A stretch of 64,000 nt of DNA from Microbacterium sp. BLY (GCF_017939615.1 NZ_JAGKSR010000001.1:1116001-1180000), one strand, 5' to 3'. Positions 31,426 to 39,778 are shown, counted from the stretch's first letter. The notes: generated by a model from the sequence alone, not told the origin. Translations and numbers: made by a program.

Positions 31426-32123
31426 ACCGGCGCCGCCTCGCGCGAGGGATCGACGGGCGCGTCGACCTCCGGCGGCGGATCGTCGCGGTCGCGGTGCTCC
31501 CCCGGCGCCGGTAGCCGGCTGATGAGGATGAGCGCGGTCGCCACAGCCGCGAAGGCCGTCAAGGCGATGGCACAGGAGACGGTGAACTCGATGGGTCCGC
31601 TCACCTGTCGCGGGTCGAGGAAGTAGTAGGGGTACCAGCCGATCAGCGGTCCGCGGATGAGCGTGGCGACGCCCCACAGCACCGGGTAGGCGAGGGCGGC
31701 CGGGATCACCCGCCACGGCACCCTCCGATGCCCGGGCGCGAGGACCCACGCGGCGACCGTGACCGCGGGCAGCCAGAAGTGCAGCACCTGGTCCGACCAC
31801 GGCACGTCGATGCGGATGCCGCGGACGCCCGCCTGCCACACGAGGATCGCGAACACCAGCCCGGCGGTGATCGTCCAGGTCAGCACGAGCGCGAGAGCCA
31901 CGGTGAGCCAGCGCGGGTCACGGGCCCGACGTAGCGCGAGGACTCCGGCGATGGTGAGGAGGACGACGAACGCGATGTTCGACTGATTCGTCAGATACGC
32001 GAAGAAGTTCTGGCTCGCGATGGTGTTCGACGCCAGTCCCCAGGCGAGGCGATGGATGAGCGCGACGAGACAGACGGCGGCGGCGGCGAGTCGGAGCAGG
32101 CCGAAGACGGTGCGCTGCGTCAC
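31416..32123 (-). CDS. Pr6Pr-family integral membrane protein
   Basis: A 235-aa protein with about six membrane spans. Features of the family: 'FFAYLTNQSNIAFVVLLTIAGV' in the second span region, 'WTITAGLVFAILVW', 'DQVLHFWLPAVTVAAWVL' and 'YPVLWGVATLIRGPLIGWYPYYFLDP'. The charged Pro/Asp-rich C-terminus is cytoplasmic. The eukaryotic relatives (AIG1/FAR-17a) hydrolyse lipid esters; the bacterial role is unknown. Confidence 0.8.
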   Translation of the reverse strand: MTQRTVFGLLRLAAAAVCLVALIHRLAWGLASNTIASQNFFAYLTNQSNIAFVVLLTIAGVLALRRARDPRWLTVALALVLTWTITAGLVFAILVWQAGVRGIRIDVPWSDQVLHFWLPAVTVAAWVLAPGHRRVPWRVIPAALAYPVLWGVATLIRGPLIGWYPYYFLDPRQVSGPIEFTVSCAIALTAFAAVATALILISRLPAPGEHRDRDDPPPEVDAPVDPSREAAPVQA

Positions 32124-32236
32124 CGTCGCTTCGTCCTTTCCGCCATCCGCCGAGTCTACGGAGCCGACCCGGGGTGACGCCGCATCAGGCCGCCGCGCCG
32201 GGTCAGGCGCGGGTGGGTCTGGGGGCCTGTTCTTGG

Positions 32237-32310
32237 GTGAGGGCTTGTTCTCGCGGTGTGGCCTGACATCACGTGAGGGCCTGATGGTGCGTGAGGGCCT
32301 GTTCTCGCGG
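32237..32310. repeat. tandem degenerate intergenic repeat
   Basis: Three units beginning GTGAGGGC(T/C)TG at 32237, 32273 and 32291. The last contains GCCTGTTCTCGCGG (32297-32310), the exact complement of the 14-mer at 21959-21972. The block fills most of the gap between the Pr6Pr and DoxX genes (32124-32316); I see no gene there. Confidence 0.6.
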
Positions 32311-32316
32311 GGTGGG

Positions 32317-32703
32317 TCAGCGGCGCGGGGCGCGCGTCGACCACAGGGCCAGCGCGATCAACGCCGGCTGGAAGAACAGCCGCACGAAGCGCTTCATGTC
32401 GGTGTCGAGGCCGAAGCCGTCGCGATGATGCATCCACTGCGCCACGTTGCCGGGGAAGACCGCGGCGAAGAAGAGGGCGGCGACGGTGCCGACCGTGCGA
32501 CGGCGGCGATGGTCGAAGAGCAGGGCGGAGCCGAGCGCGACCTCGGCGACACCGGACGCGAGCACCGTGGTGTCCGGATCGAGCGGCAGCGACTCCGGCA
32601 CCTGCGCCTGGAACTCCCTGCGGGCGAACGTGAGGTGCGAGACGCCGGCGAACACGAGCGAGGCGCCGAGGAAGATCCGGCCGATGGTGCGGGGAGTCGA
32701 CAT
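32317..32703 (-). CDS. DoxX-like membrane protein
   Basis: A 128-aa protein with about four membrane spans: 'IGRIFLGASLVFAGVSHLTF', 'VLASGVAEVALGSALLF', 'VGTVAALFFAAVFPGNVAQW' and 'RLFFQPALIALALW'. The 'AGVSHLTFARREFQAQVPESLP' segment is typical of the DoxX/SURF4-like subgroup. Function unknown. Stop codon directly abuts the repeat block. Confidence 0.75.
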   Translation of the reverse strand: MSTPRTIGRIFLGASLVFAGVSHLTFARREFQAQVPESLPLDPDTTVLASGVAEVALGSALLFDHRRRRTVGTVAALFFAAVFPGNVAQWMHHRDGFGLDTDMKRFVRLFFQPALIALALWSTRAPRR

Positions 32704-32731
32704 GGTGCGAGTGTACGCCTCGCCGTCTCCG

Positions 32732-33526
32732 TCAGATCAGGCGGCGGAGCGCTTCTTCGAGGGTGATGCCCTGCGCTTCGGCGCGGTCCCGGAGGCGCGC
32801 GTGTTCGTCGGGCGACAGCGGGAGCTGGAGCACGATGGGGTCGTCCTGCGCGAGGTCGAGTCCGTCGAGGAGGTCGGAGGTCTCGGCCCACAGTGGCGCG
32901 GCGAACTCCGCCTCGGCGACTGGCGCCGAGGCGCGGGACGAGGGTGCCGTCGAGGAGGATGCCGGGGCTTCCGCAGGGGCGGGGGCGGGGGCGTCCGCAG
33001 GGGCAGCGGCAGCGGCGACCGGGGCGGAGGCGGAGGCGGCGACGGCGGCTCCGGCATCGGTGGCACGCGTGAAGCCCGGACCCCGGCGCGGCTCCTGCTT
33101 CTGCTGGTAAGCCTTGGCCGCGGCGTTCGCGCGCTCGTCGGCGGCCTCGTTCAGCGGATGACCGGCATGGCCCTTGACCCAGGAGAACTCGACGTCGCGA
33201 CCCCGCAGGGCCTCATCGATGCCCTCCAGCAGATCGCGGTTGAGTACGGGACCGCCGTCGGACTTCCGCCAGCCGCGGCGCTTCCAGCCGGGCATCCACT
33301 TCGTCACCGAGTCGATCACGTAACGGCTGTCGCACTCGATGAGCAGCTTCTCGTCGGTGCCGGCTGTGGCCCGGAGCAGTTCGAGGACGGCGCGCAGCTC
33401 GCCCTGGTTGTTCGTGCCGTGCGGCGAGCCGCCGGCCGCCCAGTTCGCGTCGTCGATGTACCAGGCCCAGCCGTTCGGGCCGGGATTGCCCAGGGCGGAG
33501 CCGTCTGCGGCGGCGGTGATGGTCAT
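32732..33526 (-). CDS. ribonuclease HI with C-terminal extension
   Basis: A 264-aa protein. Residues 1-145 are an RNase H domain with catalytic D8, E43 (NNQGE), D66 (ECDS) and D130 (NEAADE), and the basic 'WKRRGWRKSDGG' handle. It cleaves RNA in RNA/DNA hybrids. Residues ~150-210 are an Ala/Pro-rich linker, and the last ~45 ('PIVLQLPLSPDEHARLRDRAEAQGITLEEALRRLI') look like a strand-helix-helix (ribbon-helix-helix-like) unit, which could aid nucleic-acid binding or dimerisation. The extension is not part of the standard enzyme. Confidence 0.88.
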   Translation of the reverse strand: MTITAAADGSALGNPGPNGWAWYIDDANWAAGGSPHGTNNQGELRAVLELLRATAGTDEKLLIECDSRYVIDSVTKWMPGWKRRGWRKSDGGPVLNRDLLEGIDEALRGRDVEFSWVKGHAGHPLNEAADERANAAAKAYQQKQEPRRGPGFTRATDAGAAVAASASAPVAAAAAPADAPAPAPAEAPASSSTAPSSRASAPVAEAEFAAPLWAETSDLLDGLDLAQDDPIVLQLPLSPDEHARLRDRAEAQGITLEEALRRLI

Positions 33527-33625
33527 CCGTCCACCGTATCGCTGGCCGCGGACGCACCTTCACGCCGGGGTCGCACGGAATTCCCGGAACCAGCGACGGG
33601 AGTGCGAGACAGCGCCGCGCGGGTG

Positions 33626-33847
33626 TCAGTCCTCGGGGTCGGCGTTCTCGGTGCTCGCGGCCTCAGGGGCGGGTGGGGTGACGGGGAACACGATCGAGCT
33701 CACCGACGACGGGGTGTCGAGGCCGAGGGTCAGCGGGTCGAGCGCCGGTGCGGCATCGAGCGTGTCCGCGGCCGAGCTCTCGAGAGGTTCAGAGGGGAGA
33801 CCCCACTGCTTCTCTTCTTCCTCGGGTCGCTGCTGGAAGAGTCCCAT
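33626..33847 (-). CDS. conserved small hypothetical protein
   Basis: A 73-aa acidic protein beginning MGLFQQRPEEEEKQWGLPSEPLE, a start I associate with a short Microbacteriaceae family of unknown function. The rest is low-complexity, rich in Pro, Ala, Asp and Ser, and probably disordered. It has no membrane segment. Sits alone between the RNase H gene and the inhibitor gene, same strand. Confidence 0.6.
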   Translation of the reverse strand: MGLFQQRPEEEEKQWGLPSEPLESSAADTLDAAPALDPLTLGLDTPSSVSSIVFPVTPPAPEAASTENADPED

Positions 33848-33868
33848 GCCTCCATTGTCACCCCGACC

Positions 33869-34180
33869 TCACCTCTCGCGCGCGGCTTCCCGCACGGCGT
33901 CGACGAGCGTGCGCCACGGACCGTCCACGGCGGAGTCGGGCAGCTCGCGCTCCCGGCGCTCGGATGGGGTGCGGGCGCGGATGCTCCAGACGAACCGGTC
34001 GGCTCCCGGGGCGGTCTCGTCGTCGTCGTCCCAGGGGCAGCTGTCGATCAGGGCGATCCACTCCGCGGCGGCCGGTGGCTCGGCCTCGACGCGCCACTGG
34101 CGACGGACGCCGGCGATCCCTCCCGAGCGCACCACGGCGATGACGACGGGCGCGTCAGGCGGAGTCGGGTCCTCGCTCAT
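33869..34180 (-). CDS. emfourin-like protealysin inhibitor
   Basis: A 103-aa protein resembling emfourin: 'VVIAVVRSGGIAGVRRQWRVEAE', 'WIALIDSCPWDD', 'DRFVWSIRAR' and 'LPDSAVDGPWRTLVDAVRE'. Emfourin is a slow tight-binding inhibitor of protealysin-type M4 proteases and is encoded beside them. The second ATG (34178-34180) is chosen since GGGAG is 9 nt away, against 3 nt for the first at 34186. It overlaps the protease stop region by ~26 bp, so expression is coupled. Confidence 0.8.
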   Translation of the reverse strand: MSEDPTPPDAPVVIAVVRSGGIAGVRRQWRVEAEPPAAAEWIALIDSCPWDDDDETAPGADRFVWSIRARTPSERRERELPDSAVDGPWRTLVDAVREAARER

Positions 34181-35225
34181 CCTCATAGACTCCCACGGTC
34201 GTCCAGGCGCGTCGAGCGGCAGCGACCGCCTCCTGATCGACCGTGTCCGCTGCGGCGACCGTGGCGTCGGCGAACTCCGCGAAGCTCGCGGAGTTCGACA
34301 GCCCGCCGGTGAGCGCCCGGTACCAGACCGTGCCGGCGCGCTCCCAGGCGTTGCCCCCGAGGTCGAGGGCGAAGAGGGCGAAGGCGCGGTTCGGGATGCC
34401 GGAGTTGATGTGCACGCCCCCGTTGTCCTCCGTGGTGCGCACGAACCCGCTCATGTGGTCGGGCTGCGGGTCCTTGCAGAGCTCATCGTCGTCGTAGGCG
34501 GTGCCCGGCGCGATCATCGAGCGCAGGGCCGAGCCCTGCACGGCATCCGTGAAGATCTCCGCCCCGATGAGCCAGCGCGCCTGGTTGGCGGACTGCCCCA
34601 GGGCGTACTGCTCGGTGAGGGCGCCGAACACGTCGGCCACGGACTCGTTGAGTGCCCCGGGCTGACCCTGGTACTCCAGGTTGGCCGTGTGCTGCACGAC
34701 ACCGTGGGCGAGCTCATGCCCGATCACGGTGAGCGAGCCGGTGAAGTGCTGGAACACCTCGCCGTCGCCGTCGCCGAACACCATGCGCTCGCCGTCCCAG
34801 AACGCGTTGTCGTAGTCGACGCCGTAGTGGACGGTCGCGTCGAGAGGAGCGCCGGCGTCGTCGAGCGAGTTGCGGCCAAACGCGGAGAGCAGCATCTCGA
34901 ACGTCGCGCCCAGGCCGTCGAACGCCTCGTTGACCGCGGTGTCGGCCACCGGTTCGTCGTCCTCCGTGCGGACAACGGCCCCCGGGAGCTGCTGCGTGTT
35001 GCCGGCGTCGCTGATCGTGCGGTTCGGCGCATCGGAAAGCTGCGCCACGAGGTCGCCGTTCTCGTCGATCGAGAGGTCGATGCGGGCGCGGAACGGCGGG
35101 CGTCCGGCGGTGAGCGTCTGTCGCGCCGCGGCGGCGGCCTTCGGGAAACGACCCGACTCCGCCAGGCGCGCGAGCAGGTAGGAGGGGACGACGCCGGGAT
35201 GCCGGAAGGATTCTGCGCTGCTCAT
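34155..35225 (-). CDS. M4 metallopeptidase, protealysin-like
   Basis: A 356-aa thermolysin-family protease with zinc site H170-E-L-A-H174, E194 (NESVAD) and the catalytic His in 'DNGGVHINSGIPN' (H272). The short N-terminus with 'HPGVVPSYLLARLAESG' is the protealysin-type propeptide, which is cleaved autocatalytically. No signal peptide, so it acts in the cytoplasm or leaves by an unusual route, as with protealysin. The emfourin-like inhibitor gene overlaps its end, the same arrangement as in Serratia. Confidence 0.9.
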   Translation of the reverse strand: MSSAESFRHPGVVPSYLLARLAESGRFPKAAAAARQTLTAGRPPFRARIDLSIDENGDLVAQLSDAPNRTISDAGNTQQLPGAVVRTEDDEPVADTAVNEAFDGLGATFEMLLSAFGRNSLDDAGAPLDATVHYGVDYDNAFWDGERMVFGDGDGEVFQHFTGSLTVIGHELAHGVVQHTANLEYQGQPGALNESVADVFGALTEQYALGQSANQARWLIGAEIFTDAVQGSALRSMIAPGTAYDDDELCKDPQPDHMSGFVRTTEDNGGVHINSGIPNRAFALFALDLGGNAWERAGTVWYRALTGGLSNSASFAEFADATVAAADTVDQEAVAAARRAWTTVGVYEDERGPDSA

Positions 35226-35292
35226 GCGTCGACCCTACGCCGGGGTGCCGACACGGCGGAGACGTCCAGGACCGTCGCGTAAAATCGGCCCA

Positions 35293-36810
35293 ATGACCGA
35301 CGCGCCCGACGCCACCCCCGACCTGGGCCCCGGCATCGACCCCGACGACCTCGCCACGACGCTGCGCGTCCTCGCCGAGCTGCACACGATCGACAACGAG
35401 CACCCCGACTTCGTGGCCGTGCGCCACGCGACCGCGGCGATGTTCAAGGCGGTCAAGCGCGTGCGGCGCAAGGAGATCAGGGACGCGATCGCCGAGGCCG
35501 ACAAGGCCGTCGTCGCGCGCACCGCCACCGGTGCCCCCGACCGCATCGACGATGAGACGCGCGGGCACGACCTCGCGTCCCGCGTGATCGACGCCCCCAT
35601 CGCGGGCGAGCTGCTCAAGCCCCGCAACTGCTACATCTGCAAGCAGCCGTACACGCTCGTCGACGCGTTCTACCACCAGCTCTGCCCCGACTGCGCCCGC
35701 TTCAGCCACGGCAAGCGCACCGCCCGTACCGACCTCACCGGCAAGCGCGCCCTGCTCACCGGCGGCCGCGCGAAGATCGGCATGCACATCGCGCTCCGGC
35801 TCCTCCGCGACGGCGCGCACACCACCATCACCACCCGGTTCCCGCGCGACGCCGTCCGCCGGTTCTCGGCCCTGCCCGACGCCGCGGACTGGCTGCACCG
35901 GCTGCGCGTGGTCGGCATCGACCTCCGCGACCCCGCTCAGGTGATCGGGCTCGCCGACTCCGTCGCGGCGCAGGGGCCCCTCGACATCCTCATCAACAAC
36001 GCCGCGCAGACGGTCCGCCGCTCGCCGGGGGCCTATTCGCTGCTCGCCGATGCCGAGCTCCAGCCGCTGCCCGACGGCCCCCTGCCGGAGATGGAGACCT
36101 TCGGACACACGGTCGACCCGCACCCGCAGGCGCTGCAGGCGTCCGTCGACGCGCACCCGCTGCTGTCGGTGGCCGCGCTCGGCGGCACGGTCGCCGAGCA
36201 GGGGGGCCAGGCGCTCACGGCCGAAGACCTCGCGCGCCTGGCGATGGCGCCCGGTTCCTCCTCGCTGGAGAAGCACGCGGACGGCACGGCGATCGACGCG
36301 GGCGGGCTCGTGCCGGACGTGAACCGCGTCAACAGTTGGGTGCAGTCGGTGGATCAGGTCGATCCGCTGGAGATGCTCGAGGTGCAGCTCGCCAACACGA
36401 CCGCGCCGTTCCTGCTCATCAGCCGGCTGCGGGCGTCGATGGCCGCATCGCCGTCGCGCCGCAAGTACGTCGTGAACGTCTCCGCGATGGAGGGGCAGTT
36501 CTCCCGGCGCTACAAGGGCCCCGGCCACCCGCACACGAACATGGCGAAGGCCGCGCTCAACATGCTCACCCGCACGAGCGCGGGGGAGATGCTCGAGAAG
36601 GACGGCATCCTCATGACCGCCGTCGACACGGGCTGGATCACGGACGAGCGTCCGCACTACACCAAGGTGCGACTGGCCGAGGAGGGCTTCCACGCCCCGC
36701 TCGACCTGGTGGACGGCGCGGCCCGCGTGTACGACCCGATCGTGCGCGGCGAGGCCGGCGAGGACATCCACGGCGTCTTCCTCAAGGACTACGAGCCCAG
36801 TCCCTGGTGA
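35293..36810 (+). CDS. large SDR oxidoreductase with N-terminal zinc-ribbon-like motif
   Basis: A 505-aa protein. Residues ~110-135 hold CYICKQPY...CPDC, two CxxC pairs spaced for a zinc site. An SDR domain follows: 'GKRALLTGGRAKIGMHIALRLL', 'GPLDILINNAAQTVRR', Ser in 'YVVNVSAMEG' and 'PHTNMAKAALNMLTRT' in place of the common YxxxK (Lys kept, Tyr replaced or shifted to 'RRYKGPGH'). It is much longer than classical SDRs and contains a ~90-residue insert after NNAAQ. The ATG at 35293 is preferred; the upstream frame crosses the divergent M4 protease promoter. Substrate unknown. Confidence 0.8.
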   Translation: MTDAPDATPDLGPGIDPDDLATTLRVLAELHTIDNEHPDFVAVRHATAAMFKAVKRVRRKEIRDAIAEADKAVVARTATGAPDRIDDETRGHDLASRVIDAPIAGELLKPRNCYICKQPYTLVDAFYHQLCPDCARFSHGKRTARTDLTGKRALLTGGRAKIGMHIALRLLRDGAHTTITTRFPRDAVRRFSALPDAADWLHRLRVVGIDLRDPAQVIGLADSVAAQGPLDILINNAAQTVRRSPGAYSLLADAELQPLPDGPLPEMETFGHTVDPHPQALQASVDAHPLLSVAALGGTVAEQGGQALTAEDLARLAMAPGSSSLEKHADGTAIDAGGLVPDVNRVNSWVQSVDQVDPLEMLEVQLANTTAPFLLISRLRASMAASPSRRKYVVNVSAMEGQFSRRYKGPGHPHTNMAKAALNMLTRTSAGEMLEKDGILMTAVDTGWITDERPHYTKVRLAEEGFHAPLDLVDGAARVYDPIVRGEAGEDIHGVFLKDYEPSPW

Positions 36811-36859
36811 CGGGTGCGCCCCTCCGTTCGCGTCGCGCGGATGGCGCGATTCGCAGGTG

Positions 36860-37186
36860 TCAGGCGAGGTTCGCCGAGGCCCAGCGACCGAGCTGATCGA
36901 GGATCGGCAGCAGGCCGTCGCCGCTCGGGGTGAGGGCGTACGACACCGTCACTGGTGGGCCGGCATCGACCGTGCGAGCGACGAGCCCGGCGTCGGCGAG
37001 CTCCGCGAGGCGGTCGGAGAGCATGGTGTCGCTGATGCCGCCGACCGCGCGGCGCAGCGCGGCGAAGGTGGACGGGCCCGAGCCCAGCGACGAGAGGATC
37101 ATCCCGTTCCAGCGTTTGCCGAGCACGCTGAAGGCCAGGGTGACGGCGGTATCGCACACCCGATGCTCCTCGTCGACCTCGGCCAT
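36860..37186 (-). CDS. HxlR-family transcriptional regulator
   Basis: A 108-aa winged-helix protein: 'VCDTAVTLAFSVLGKRWNGMILSSL' with the single conserved N-terminal Cys, then 'GISDTMLSDRLAELADAGLVAR'. HxlR/YodB-type proteins sense electrophiles or oxidants through this Cys and repress azoreductases or nitroreductases. It is divergent from the azoreductase gene with repeated operator-like DNA between them, a classic YodB-AzoR layout. Confidence 0.9.
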   Translation of the reverse strand: MAEVDEEHRVCDTAVTLAFSVLGKRWNGMILSSLGSGPSTFAALRRAVGGISDTMLSDRLAELADAGLVARTVDAGPPVTVSYALTPSGDGLLPILDQLGRWASANLA

Positions 37187-37218
37187 GCCCCCATCCTACC
37201 CGTGCTACGTTAACCGGT

Positions 37219-37241
37219 GTCGCTAAGAAAAACGGAGCGAC
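37219..37241. promoter_or_regulatory. HxlR-type operator
   Basis: GTCGCT (37219-37224) and AGCGAC (37236-37241) form an inverted repeat with an 11-nt A-rich centre. The half-unit CTAAGAAAAACG is repeated as CTAGGAAAACG at 37241-37251. Located between hxlR and the azoreductase gene. Confidence 0.5.
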
Positions 37242-37263
37242 TAGGAAAACGAGAGGTAGGCTC

Positions 37264-37920
37264 ATGTCCCTGTTCCGCCTGGATGCCAGCATCCTTCCCG
37301 CGTCGTCCGCCAGCCGCGCGCTCGCCGACATCGTCGAGGCCGAGTGGACCGCGTCGCACCCCGACTCGCGCGTCACCCGCCGCGACCTCGCGAGCGACCC
37401 CGTGCCCGCGACCGCCTGGGCGGATGTCGTGACCGGCGGCTTCGTCGACGAGGCCCAGCGCACGCCCGCCCAGAACGAGGCCCGCGCACTCGCGACCCGG
37501 CTGGCCGACGAACTGATCGGCGCGGACGCGCTGCTGTTCGCGGTCCCGCTCTACAACTACGGGGTCTCGCAGCACTTCAAGACCTGGTTCGACCTGGCCT
37601 ACACCGACCAGCGGATCGACCCCACCGGCACCGCGCTCAACGGAAAGCCGGCGACCCTCGTGACCGTCCTCGGCGGCAACTACTCGCCCGGCTCGCCCAA
37701 GGAGGGCTGGGACCACTCGACCGGCTGGCTGCGCCGCGTGCTCGAGGACGTCTGGGGTCTCGACCTGCGCGTCGTCCAGCGGCCGTTCACGCTCGTGGGG
37801 GTCAACCCGGCGCTCGACGCGTTCGCCGACACCGCTCGGGAGCTCAAGGAGAACGCCGAGGCCGCCGCGCGCACCTACGGCCGGGAGCTCGCCGCGACGC
37901 GTGATCCCCGCGTGGCCTGA
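37264..37920 (+). CDS. FMN-dependent NAD(P)H oxidoreductase (AzoR-like)
   Basis: A 218-aa flavodoxin-fold enzyme. FMN phosphate loop in 'RLDASILPASSASRALADIVEAEW', 'ADALLFAVPLYNYGVSQHFKTWFDLAYTDQRI' and 'VLGGNYSPGSPKEGWDHSTGW' match quinone/azo reductases. It would reduce quinones or azo compounds by two electrons and protect against electrophiles. GAGAGGTAGGCTC gives a ribosome site before the ATG. Probably repressed by the divergent HxlR protein. Confidence 0.88.
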   Translation: MSLFRLDASILPASSASRALADIVEAEWTASHPDSRVTRRDLASDPVPATAWADVVTGGFVDEAQRTPAQNEARALATRLADELIGADALLFAVPLYNYGVSQHFKTWFDLAYTDQRIDPTGTALNGKPATLVTVLGGNYSPGSPKEGWDHSTGWLRRVLEDVWGLDLRVVQRPFTLVGVNPALDAFADTARELKENAEAAARTYGRELAATRDPRVA

Positions 37921-37926
37921 CCGCGG

Positions 37927-39027
37927 TCAGGTGCGGGCGGCGGGGAACGGATGGGGGAACCAGACCGTCACGATGAGGCCGCCGCTCGCGCGCGGGGTCA
38001 GCACGAGGGTGCCGCCGTGGGTCTGCGTGATCCGCTGGACGATCGCGAGGCCCAGGCCGACCCCGGCGTGATCGGCCGACCGGACGCGATCCGTGCCCCG
38101 CTGGAAGGGCTCGACGAGGGTCGCGACCTGCGCCGCGGTGAGCGGGGCCCCCGTGTTCTCCACCACGAGAGCCACGGCCTCCGGGAGGGCGTGCGTCCGC
38201 ACCGCCACGGAGCCGCCGCCGTCCGTCCTGTTGTGGACGATCGCGTTCGCGACGAGATTCGTGGCGAGCTGCGGCAGCAGCGCCGCCGAGCCGAGCACCG
38301 TCGCCGGGACGCCGCTCACCTCCACGGCGACCCCGAGGCGGTCGGCCAGCGGCACGAGGGCCTCGACGGACTCCTCGGCCAGGAGGGACAGATCGACCAG
38401 GGTGCGCGGGAACGTGCGCTGATCCGCCCTACTCAGCAGCAGCAGCGCCTCGGTGAGGTCGATCGCACGCGTGTTGACCTCGCGCAGCCGGTCGATCAGC
38501 GCGTCCACGTCCCGGTCGGGGTCGGTGCGGGCCACGTCCAGGAGCGTCTGCGAGATCGCCAGCGGGGTGCGCAGCTCGTGCGAGGCGTTGGCGGCGAAGC
38601 GCTGCTGTTCGGCGACGTGCGCCTCCAGCTGCTCCAGCATCGTGTCGAAGACGTCGGCGAGATCGCGGAACTCATCGCTCGGACCCTCCAGGCGGATCCG
38701 GTGGGAGAGGGAGCCCTGGGCTGCGAGCCGCGCCGCATCGCCGATGCGTTCGAGCGGAGCCAGCATCCGCCCCGCGAGCAGCCACCCGCCGCCGAGGCCG
38801 ATCGCGAGCAGCGCGACCATGACCATCGCGGCGACCGGCACGAACGCCCGGATCAGGTCCGAGCGGTTGGGGACGAAGAACTCCACGACGGGGATCTGGA
38901 CGTCCGGCACGTAGCGCAGCAGATACGCCGCCACCGCCCCGAGGAGCAGCGCGCCGGAGACGACGACGATGCCCGCGTAGCTCAGCGTGAGCTTGAGGCG
39001 GACGCTCAGCCCTCTCCGCCTAGGCAT
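37927..39027 (-). CDS. sensor histidine kinase (VanS-like)
   Basis: A 366-aa membrane kinase: span at ~14-38, a short extracellular loop (~39-61), span at ~62-86, HAMP domain, then the H-box 'FAANASHELRTPLAIS' with phosphorylated H150. N-box 'NLVANAIVHN', 'GVGLGLAIVQRI' G-box and C-terminal ATP lid follow. Its gene overlaps the response-regulator stop by 8 nt. The short sensing loop resembles VanS-type kinases of actinomycetes. Divergent VanY/Alr/Ddl genes suggest it senses cell-wall damage or a glycopeptide. Confidence 0.9.
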   Translation of the reverse strand: MPRRRGLSVRLKLTLSYAGIVVVSGALLLGAVAAYLLRYVPDVQIPVVEFFVPNRSDLIRAFVPVAAMVMVALLAIGLGGGWLLAGRMLAPLERIGDAARLAAQGSLSHRIRLEGPSDEFRDLADVFDTMLEQLEAHVAEQQRFAANASHELRTPLAISQTLLDVARTDPDRDVDALIDRLREVNTRAIDLTEALLLLSRADQRTFPRTLVDLSLLAEESVEALVPLADRLGVAVEVSGVPATVLGSAALLPQLATNLVANAIVHNRTDGGGSVAVRTHALPEAVALVVENTGAPLTAAQVATLVEPFQRGTDRVRSADHAGVGLGLAIVQRITQTHGGTLVLTPRASGGLIVTVWFPHPFPAART

Positions 39028-39691
39028 CCGCGTCGTCCCCGATCCGGTAGCCGACGCCGGGCACCGTGAGGATCAGCCACGGCTCGCCGAGGCGCTTCCG
39101 CAGCGACGAGACCGTGATGCGGACGGCGTTCGTGAAGGGATCGGCGTTCTCGTCCCAGGCGCGCTCCAGCAGCTCCTCGGCGCTGACCACCCCGCCCTCG
39201 GCGTCGACGAGCACCTCCAGCACGGCGAACTGCTTGCGCGTGAGGGCCACGTACCGGCCGTCGCGGTACACCTCCCGGCGGAAGGGATCCAGGCGCAGGC
39301 CCGCGATCTCCAGTACCGGCGGCCGCGATCGCTGTCGCCGGCGATCGAGCGCGCGCAGCCGCAGCACCAGCTCGCGCAGCTCGAACGGCTTGGTCAGGTA
39401 GTCGTCGGCGCCGATCTCGAAGCCCGATGCCTTGTCGTCGAGGCGATCGGCGGCGGTGAGCATGAGGATGGGGATGCCGCTTCCCGAGGCGACGATCTCC
39501 CGCGCGATGTCGTCGCCGGAGGGGCCGGGCACGTCGCGGTCGAGGACGGCGATGTCGTACGCGTTGATGGTCAGCAGCTCCAGCGCGGTGTCGCCGTCGC
39601 CGGCGATGTCGGCGGCGATCGCCTCGAGCCGGAGGCCGTCGCGGACCGCCTCGGCGAGGTAGGGCTCGTCCTCGACGATCAGCACACGCAT
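39020..39691 (-). CDS. OmpR/PhoB-family response regulator (VanR-like)
   Basis: A 223-aa regulator: receiver domain with acidic pocket (VEDEP), phospho-acceptor D51 (AVLDRDVPG), 'MLTAADRLDD' and K in 'DDYLTKPF', then a winged-helix domain ('YVALTRKQFAVLEVLVDAEGGVVSAEELLERAW', 'TNAVRITVSSLRKRLGEPWLILTVPGVGYRI'). First gene of the two-component operon; partner kinase overlaps its end. Likely target is the divergent vanY-alr-ddl promoter. Confidence 0.92.
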   Translation of the reverse strand: MRVLIVEDEPYLAEAVRDGLRLEAIAADIAGDGDTALELLTINAYDIAVLDRDVPGPSGDDIAREIVASGSGIPILMLTAADRLDDKASGFEIGADDYLTKPFELRELVLRLRALDRRRQRSRPPVLEIAGLRLDPFRREVYRDGRYVALTRKQFAVLEVLVDAEGGVVSAEELLERAWDENADPFTNAVRITVSSLRKRLGEPWLILTVPGVGYRIGDDADA

Positions 39692-39778
39692 GGCTGTGAT
39701 CCTACGCAGTGGGGTATATCGGCGATGTATGGAAAACGGCATACGCCGGGGCAACCGCGACCTCTCTTCACTGGAGGC
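39692..39778. promoter_or_regulatory. divergent promoter region of the vanR-like and vanY-like operons
   Basis: 87 bp containing GTATATC (39713-39719), GTATGG and CGGCATACGCCGG stretches: short GTAT-type repeats and a CGGCG/CGCCG inverted pair. TATATC could be a -10 element. The vanY ATG has GGAGG only 1 nt upstream, closer than usual. Control by the adjacent response regulator is inference. Confidence 0.35.
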
